Positions 57,358 through 64,000 of a DNA stretch of 64,000 nt are shown piece after piece. Positions within the stretch are counted from its first letter, which is position 1, and each line of letters starts with the position of its first letter. The stretch comes from Pipra filicauda. Lineage: Eukaryota > Chordata > Aves > Passeriformes > Pipridae. The stretch lies in contig NW_024105008.1 in assembly GCF_003945595.2 (NCBI RefSeq), positions 1-64,000 of the forward strand. The letters are read 5' to 3'. The notes beneath the pieces were generated by a model. It was not told the origin of the DNA. It worked only from the letters and a program-made list of their open reading frames with translations, and searched no databases. Position numbers and translations under genes: made by a program.

Positions 57358-57770
57358 TGAAACCTTTTGGAACCTCATGGAACCAGGGGGCCATTGTGTC
57401 ACTGTGGAGCCTCATGGAAACAAGGAAATCCTGGGACACAGGGGAACCTTATAAAATCAAGGGGCCACTGTGACACTACAGGGCCTTTTTGGAGCCAAAT
57501 GGACCTTGGGACAGTGGGGAACCCGATGGAATCAAGGGGCCATTGTGACACTGGGGAAACTTGGGGGAAAATGGAACCTATGGACACTGTGCAACTTCAT
57601 GGAATCAAAGGGTCATTGTGACACTGAGGACACCTCATGGACTGAAGGGACCACTGTGACACTACAGGGCATTCTGGAGCCAAAGGAACCTGGGGACACT
57701 GTGCAGCCTCATGGAATCAAGGGGCCATTTTGACACTGCAGGGCCTCATGGAAACAAAACAAAATCCAGG
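57358..57770 (+). repeat. 37-bp minisatellite array
   Basis: About eleven units, orientation as in 26075-26765. Confidence 0.85.
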
Positions 57771-57819
57771 CTTGTCCAGGTCCTGAGGGTGATTCAGAAG
57801 GGAGGCAGCAGTGATTTCT

Positions 57820-58255
57820 CCCTACAGACCCACCACTCCAGTGGTCTCTCCCTGCAGTCCATGGGTGTCCTGAGCATTTTCCCCAGTGCCTCCCTGCCCT
57901 GAAGGTTTGTGGCCATCAGGCTGGAGATGAGGGGGTTGGGCAGGTGCCTGAGGAGGGGGGAGAACAAGGGCTGTGTCCAACTGTGCCAGGAGGGCTGTGC
58001 TGGGCAAGGATGAGGAGGCTGCAGAAAACAGTGGCACTGGGGAGGGGAGAGGAGCAGCTGGAGAGACCTTGTGCCTGCCCACGCTGGGCAGGAGCTGCCC
58101 CAGGATGGCAGCTCTGAAGCACTCCCAGGATGTCCCTGGGAACAGGAGGGGAAGAGTGGATCTGAAAATGGAACCTGGAAAGCAGAGAGCAGGAGTGTCA
58201 TGGTGACACTGCAGGAGAGTTGCAGCCCTGGAGCAAGGTGACAGAAGAAGTGACT
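57820..58255 (-). repeat. Second partial copy of the OR 3' flank in S3
   Basis: 57870-58250 repeats 56150-56515 in direct orientation. Confidence 0.75.
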
Positions 58256-58744
58256 GAGAAGTGAAGAAGGCTGACATTGCATCTGTGCTATTCACCTGGG
58301 ACTTCTTGTAGTCAGCTGTATATTTAATGGAAGGGATTTTGCTGCCTTAGATCTATTTGAAATGTCTACCTGAGGATGAGATGAGTGATGCTCTAGCCCT
58401 TTTCTGTTTAAACCCACCCACACTGTTCACTCTGTGTTTTTTGGTACCTCATGCATGTAAATAATTGTTATTTGTCATTTCTCCTGCTTTAGTGAAAGCA
58501 TTAAATCGGTTGTCTCAGACACTGGGTGTTCTGGAGAGTTTCTTTGTTATTGTCTCAGGCAGAAGTATTCTCACAGCAGTTTGTACTGTGTTCAAGTTTG
58601 GGGAAGGCTGAGAGAGGAGGAGAGAGGGATTGAAGGGGATTAAATTAATTATGCAAATAGAAATGTATATTAAACATTTCCTGGGGATAACTACAATTTA
58701 TTCAGTTCAAAACTGAATGCACATTCATTAAGTCCAAAACTGTG
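58256..58744. other. Insertion in S3, nothing recognised
   Basis: A/T-richer sequence without a partner in S1 or S2. Confidence 0.4.
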
Positions 58745-59102
58745 AGCACACATGCCCTGCCCTCAGAAGATCCCACAGCATCCTGGAGATGCTGGAAGGG
58801 AGCCCAGCTCTGCTTCACAAGTTCCCAGGGCCTGTCCCTGCCTGTGCTCCAAGGGCTTCCACCCCCCAGGACTGTGCTCAGAGAGCACTCAGGTCTTACC
58901 CAGAGAAAGGGGCTCAGGAGGACAGTGTGGAAGTGGCAAGAGAGCAGCTCTGCAAAGACCAAGCACTGCTGCTCCCTGGCAGTGCTGCTGGGCTGGAATT
59001 ATTGTCCCCTTCCCCTTTGCAAATACACCCTGTCCTGCAGTGTGCTGTCCTTTAGGAACATCTGAGAAGAAGGATTTGGACAAAGAAGGCACTGCAGGGT
59101 CC
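58745..59102 (-). repeat. S3 3' flank of OR-E, proximal part
   Basis: Copy of 19690-20040. Confidence 0.75.
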
Positions 59103-59108
59103 TTTATT
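59103..59108 (-). terminator. AATAAA polyadenylation signal of OR-E
   Basis: TTTATT on the plus strand, 195 bases beyond the stop. Confidence 0.6.
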
Positions 59109-59302
59109 TTGTTTAAATACTCAGAAAGAACAATTCATCATTTATACATCTCTGGGTCAAATTGAATGGGTAGACACTAAATTAGAAGGCAGATGCATAA
59201 TAATATTTAATTGAACAGAAAGTTATTCCAAGAAGAATCCAATGACATCCAAGAAAAACCTGAGCAGGAAGGCTGGGCCATTAAGGAGTCCCATTCTGAA
59301 TG

Positions 59303-60259
59303 CTACACACCAGAAAACAGGCACTTGATTGCTCCTGAAAAGCATCCAGTCATCATTTTCCTCAGGGCATCCTTGAGCTCCTGGTTCCTGAGGCTGTAGA
59401 TGAAGGGGTTCAGTGCTGGAGGAACCACCGAGTACAGAACTGATAGTGCCAGATCCAGGGATGGGGAGGAGATGGAGGGGGGCTTCAGGTAGGCAAATGT
59501 ACCAGTGCTGACAAAGAGGGTGACCACGGCCAGGTGAGGGAGGCACGTGGAAAAGGCTTTGTGCCGTCCCTGCTGAGAGGGGATCCTCAGCACAGCCCTG
59601 AAGATCTGCACATAGGAGAAAACAATGAAAATGAAACAACCAAATGCTAAAGAGATGGAAAACAAGAGAAGCCAGAGTTCCCTGATGTAAGAGTGTGAGC
59701 AGGAGAGCTTGAGGATGGGGGGAACCTCACAGAAGAACTGGCCCAGGGCATTGCCCTGGCACAGGGGCAGGGAAAATGTATTGGCTGTGTGCAGCAGAGC
59801 ACTGAGAAACCCAGTGGCCCAGGCAGCTGCTGCCATGTGGGCACAAGCTCTGCTGCCCAGGAGGGTCCCGTAGTGCAGGGGTTTGCAGATGGCAACGTAG
59901 CGGTCGTAGCACATGATGGTGAGGAGGAAATACTCTGATGAGATGAAGAACAGAAAGAAAAAGAGCTGTGCAGCACATCCCATGTAGGAGATGGTTGTGG
60001 TGTTCTGGAGGGAATTGTGCATGGCTTTGGGGACAGTGGTGCAGATGCAGCCCAGGTCTGTGAGGGAGAGGTTGAGCAGGAAGAAGCCCATGGGGGTGTG
60101 CAGGTGGTGGTCGCAGGCTACGGCGCGGAGGATGAGGCCGTTGGCCAGGAGGGCAGCCAGGGAGATGGCCAGGAAGAGCCAGAAGTGCAGGAGCTGCAGC
60201 TCCCTCCTGTCTGCAAATGCCAGGAGGAGGAACTGGGTGAGGGAGCTGTTGTTCCACAT
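59303..60259 (-). CDS. OR-E: olfactory receptor, OR14-like, intact
   Basis: 318 residues. The N-terminus differs from the other four (MWNNSSLTQF, sequon kept) and Phe replaces Leu at residue 15. Landmarks intact: LHTPM, NTT sequon, C95/C177, MCYDRYVAICKPLHY, KAFSTC, PALNPFIYSLRN. The TM5 entry is the most divergent of the set (YIRELWLLLFSISLAFGC). Tail CLFSGV, S-type. The ATG is the first after the acceptor at 60286-60287. By analogy with the other pairs its head-to-head partner should lie beyond the window end. Confidence 0.96.
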   Translation of the reverse strand: MWNNSSLTQFLLLAFADRRELQLLHFWLFLAISLAALLANGLILRAVACDHHLHTPMGFFLLNLSLTDLGCICTTVPKAMHNSLQNTTTISYMGCAAQLFFFLFFISSEYFLLTIMCYDRYVAICKPLHYGTLLGSRACAHMAAAAWATGFLSALLHTANTFSLPLCQGNALGQFFCEVPPILKLSCSHSYIRELWLLLFSISLAFGCFIFIVFSYVQIFRAVLRIPSQQGRHKAFSTCLPHLAVVTLFVSTGTFAYLKPPSISSPSLDLALSVLYSVVPPALNPFIYSLRNQELKDALRKMMTGCFSGAIKCLFSGV

Positions 60260-60285
60260 TTGCTCCTTCCCCAGGGTATTTTGAT

Positions 60286-60287
60286 CT
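60286..60287 (-). other. Splice acceptor before OR-E
   Basis: Minus strand TTTTCCTCCTCAACAG ends here, 26 bases before the ATG; identical tract to OR-B. Confidence 0.6.
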
Positions 60288-63199
60288 GTTGAGGAGGAAA
60301 AGTCACTGCTGAGTTAGACCAGGCTTCTGCAGCCAAACATTACCCGTCTCAGCCACCCCACTCTCAGGCTCTCTCTCCTCTCTCAGACCTCCCTGCAGCT
60401 CCCTCCCCTGAGCTCTGCCTTTTGCTGCCTGAGGGGACCATTGGAAGCAGGAACTCTGGGATGGGCTCCCAGGGACTCCTTCTTGCTCTGCTGGAGAGGG
60501 AACTTGGAATGCAGGGTGATCTCACATTAAATGTACTCGTGATACATCCAAGAGCTTCTCAGCTTTGCTGTTTGCAATTTGTCCAAATGAAGAACTGAGA
60601 TGAGGGAATTGTTTGTATTTGTTCACCCACTTGCACCTGCCACACTTAGGAGTGGTTGAAATCCCTGACATTTCTATTGCACTGCAGGTCAACTCTTTTG
60701 GGTTCTGAGGGACACAGGGATGGTCCCTTAGTGCAGAGAGAAGAACTGCTCTGCCCATGAGTCTTGTGCTGGAGGAGCATCACACTCAACTGTTCCCCTC
60801 CAAAGAAACTGCCCAGAGATCCAGGAATCCATGTCCAAAGAACAGACTGACCCACTCCTCACCTTTTCATCTCTCCCCTCCCAGAGTGAGACACAAAATG
60901 CTCCTTGCAGTTGCCCAGAGCATTTGCATGGATTTAGCACTGAGGAGTTTTCTCCATGGGGATCCTGTGCAGCACAGAGATCCTATGGCAGAGCTGTCCC
61001 CTTCTGGAGGGCACCTGCAGCCCTGCAGGACACCCAGGCAAACAGCTGAATCCCCTGAAGGTGCCTGGAGGGCACTTGGGCACTTGGCTCCCACAGACAC
61101 AGCCCCACAGCAGCACCCAAAGGGTTTGTGTCGGCACAGGAATCTGTCCCCCAAAAACCCCACACTGGCTCAGAAAACCCACTGGTGAGAACAGGGACAG
61201 CCCAGGCAGCAGGGGATGGCAGTGAAATGCCACAGTGCTGCTGCCAAGGGAGGAGGGACCCACAGAGACAGCTGGAAATCAGGGCCCTGTCCTTGCCTGG
61301 GCTCTGGCTGCTGCAGGGCAATGCACAGCCCAGCCCCCGTGGGCCTGAGGGCACAGGCTCTGCTTAGGCTGGGAAAGGAGCCCAGGCAGGAGCTGCTCAG
61401 GGAAGGGGTCTGTGCCACAGGGACAGCAGGGAGGGGCCCCCATCCCCCTGCCCAGCCCTTGTGGCAGCAGCTCCCTCTCCCTGCCTGCCTGTCTCTGGGT
61501 GAGGAGCTGTTCCTGCCAGCAGCCCCTCCCTGTGCCCAGCTCAGCTCCCTGCCAGTGCTGCCAGAGCCATCCCCAGCCCAGTGCCCAGGGGCAGCTCTGC
61601 CTGGGCAGGGGCTGCAGAGCAGATCCCAGAGCCCCTGCGGTGGCTGGGAAGGGGGAGGTGTTCTGGGGGGATGTGCTTCCTGAGAAGGGCCCCTGGAAAT
61701 GGAGCAGGTGGAGCTGAAGCTGTGAGGAGCCCTGAGCCTGCAGCTGAAGGGCCCTGCCCAGCCCTGCCCTGCCCTGCCCTGAGGGGTCACTCCTTCCACC
61801 CACCCCTTCTCCCTGCAGGGCCGTGGCAGCTCCTTGGCCGGGCTGAGAGCTGACCCTGGCAGGCAGCAGAGTCCCTGCCCCAGCACACAGAGCCCTGGGG
61901 CAGGACCCTGCTCTGCCCCACAGCCCTGGGCACCCCTGGCTGCACCCCCACCTTCCCACCCCACAGCCAGCCCTGGCACAGGGAACCTTCTTGCCCTGGG
62001 CCTCTGAGGGGGCAGCAGCAAGTCCTGCTCTGCAGCAGCTTCTCCTGCTGCACCCCAGCAAATCCAGCAGAGCCATCCTGACAGCTCCTGCCACTGCTGC
62101 CATTTGGCAGCTGGCAGAGGCACTTGCAGCAACTCCCCTGCACTGCTCTGCAGCCAAAGCCTGACCGTGGCAAAGGGCTGGCAAGGTTCCTGCCCTGAGC
62201 AGCTCTGCCCTGTCCTCCCAGCCCAGGATCCCTTGAACCTCCTGCTCCCTTCTCCTCTCGGCCCTTGCTGCCTGCAGCTCCTGCCCTGCTCTGCCATGTG
62301 GCCACTTCCCCTGCACTGCAGCAACTGGGAGAGTCCTGCTGAAAGATCCTGGAAGCTGTGGGATGTGCCAGCTTGAGGAGATGCCTCCAGGAAAGGAAGC
62401 TGAACTTTCCTACAGCCAGAGAATTCTTCCTTCAAACCCTGGGAAGGTTTCTCCTGTGGTGAGAGCTCAGTCACCTCCCAGCCCAGGCTGCCTCTCATCT
62501 CTCTGCCTTCTCTCCTGTGCCCTGGGTGCTGCAGGCAGTGCCCTCAGCCCTGCTGGGCTGTGCAGAAAAGTTGCTCACCAGCAGAGCTGTCTCTTTGAAG
62601 CTCTTCTTGCTTGCCAGGAGCTCCCTGTGTGCCAGGAGCCTGGCCCAGCTCAGCAGCACAGCAACAGCCCCAGACAGCCCTTTCTCTGCCCCTCTGGGCT
62701 CCTCCAGCTGTCCCTGGGGCTCCAGGGGAACCTGCTGGCACACAGCTGAAGGAAATAATGATGTTCCTTCTCTCAGCTGGGCACAGACACTTCTTTCAGC
62801 ACTGTCATTTCTCCAAACAGACACAGAGTTAAGTTCAAGAGGCCCCTTTTCATGTCCCATCATTAGACAGGAAACCCAGACAGTGCCCAGGAGGGATCTC
62901 CTTCACCTGCCCTGAGGGAAGGGACTCAGCTGAGTCAACAGAGGTGTCTCCTTGTGGCTCTGCAGACCTGGGGCCAGAAGGACACTCAGCTCCCTGCACA
63001 ACCCCCATGGGCTGGGATTCCTCCTGCCCCAGCTCAGTGGGCCCAAAACAGGCCCCTGCAGGTGACTCCTTGTCCCAGTTCCCATGGGAATCAATGAAGA
63101 CCAAAGCCAGGAGTGACCTGCTGGGACACAAACCCCTGGTTCCTTCTGAGGGGCCAGAGGTGACCGAGATTCCTGCTGGGAACTGCAGGTTCCAATGGA
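60288..63199 (-). repeat. S3 5' flank of OR-E
   Basis: Copy of 15481-18500, including the candidate donor GTGAGC near 62573-62579. The frames 61170-62498 and 62495-62863 correspond to pieces of the 15896-17470 frame but are shifted against each other, which argues against a coding gene. Confidence 0.65.
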
Positions 63200-64000
63200 G
63201 CAGTTCCTAGGGACAGGGCAGCAGCTGTGGGATCTCCTTGGAGGCTGCTGGGACATTGCTTTGGCCAACTTCAGTGACAGAAGGTGCCCACATGTAGGAC
63301 AGGGGAACCTGTCACTGTTCCTTCTGTCCAGGGCAGCCCCTAGAGGTGCTCAGGTGACCAAATGCAGTCAGGTGGCACAGGGAGAGAGGTCTCTCCCCTG
63401 TTCTTTATCAGGGTATTTTCTACATGTGCTCAGAGTACAATGGCAGTTGTCTCCTGGACATCCCTTCACTGCTGAACCTAATTGAGGGCAGCTGAGCCTG
63501 GATTGAACAGCCAAAGAGGGGCCTGTAGTGCCAGGGGAGGTGCCAGGGCTCTGCAGCACAAGTGCAGCAGCTGCCCTGGACAGCACAGGGCCTGTGCAGG
63601 AAGCCCGTCCCCATTCCCAGCAGTTGTGGGACAGGCACCACCCAGGGCTTCTCAGACACACTGGGGGCCTTTGGGGCAGGGAGTGAATCCCAGCCCTGCA
63701 GGGACACAAAGGCTGTCCCTTCTCTGCCCAGCCAAGGCCGGGCCAGGCACGAGTCCAAATCCCATCAGCCCAGGCTGTCCACACTTGTTCCCTCCCTCTG
63801 CTGGCTCTGCTCTCCCCCAGCATTTCAGCAGCATGTGCTGATCTCCTCAGGGATCAGGCCTGGGATTTTCCCCCTGGGCCTGAGTCCCATCACGTCCACC
63901 CCCAAGGCCATTGTCAGCAAAGCCTCTGCACAGCCCAGCTCTCGGGGCTTTCAGAGCAGCTTTCCCCACTGCAAGTCTGTTCTTACCCCGGTGCCCCCAC
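63200..64000 (-). repeat. S3 array-side flank, cut by window end
   Basis: Copy of 14760-15480 and of 36960-38980, without the solo LTR. Confidence 0.8.

Larger units (their letters stand above)
53290..64000 (-). repeat. Segmental duplication unit S3 (carries OR-E), cut by window end
   Basis: Same orientation as S2, inverted to S1. It has extra insertions between the CR1 piece and the OR (56520-57820 and 58256-58744) and repeated pieces of the 3' flank. Position p near the window end corresponds to p minus 25020 in S2. Confidence 0.9.

Overview
The window looks like nuclear DNA of a bird, most likely a passerine. Three things point there: intact single-exon olfactory receptors of the large avian OR14-like (gamma-c) expansion, CR1 LINE fragments with the typical avian 3' end, and a provirus with an alpharetrovirus-type envelope. 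I recognise no host protein-coding gene other than the olfactory receptors (ORs).

Layout. 1-6578 is most of a minus-strand endogenous provirus: partial 3' LTR, broken env, unreadable pol region, gag-region frames, a Cys-rich leader frame, a tRNA-Ser primer site and the complete 5' LTR. The rest is a mosaic of duplicated blocks. Unit T (OR plus flanks) occurs at 6579-11197 and, inverted, at 46640-51281. Unit S (another OR plus flanks) occurs at 14232-24450 and, inverted, at 29690-39502 and 53290-64000. On a large scale 6.6-28 kb and 29-51 kb are inverted arms around a CR1-bearing centre near 28.7-29.5 kb, but the blocks now at 24.6-26.1 and 44.9-46.7 kb have moved relative to the others.

Five complete OR genes lie in the window: OR-A (7576-8544, minus), OR-B (18530-19489, plus), OR-C (33836-34792, minus), OR-D (49314-50282, plus) and OR-E (59303-60259, minus). 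A/B and C/D are head-to-head pairs. Between the two genes of each pair sits a long 41-bp tandem array whose unit carries a near-palindromic X-box (RFX-type) motif, GTTACCATGGCAAC (11198-14231 and 39503-41315). The window ends in the block that borders the array in the other two S units, so a third array is predicted just past the end. Each OR has a splice acceptor directly before its ATG and an AATAAA signal downstream. This suggests a 5' UTR intron and transcription through the conserved upstream flanks.

A second minisatellite, with a 37-bp unit, is scattered through at least nine places and has taken several LTR insertions. Two solo LTRs with clear target-site duplications (37400-38614 with GCACC; 44754-44961 with AAAGGG) are each present in one copy of a duplicated block and absent from its partner, so they post-date those duplications. 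All coordinates of repeats and blocks are by eye and approximate unless a precise junction is stated.
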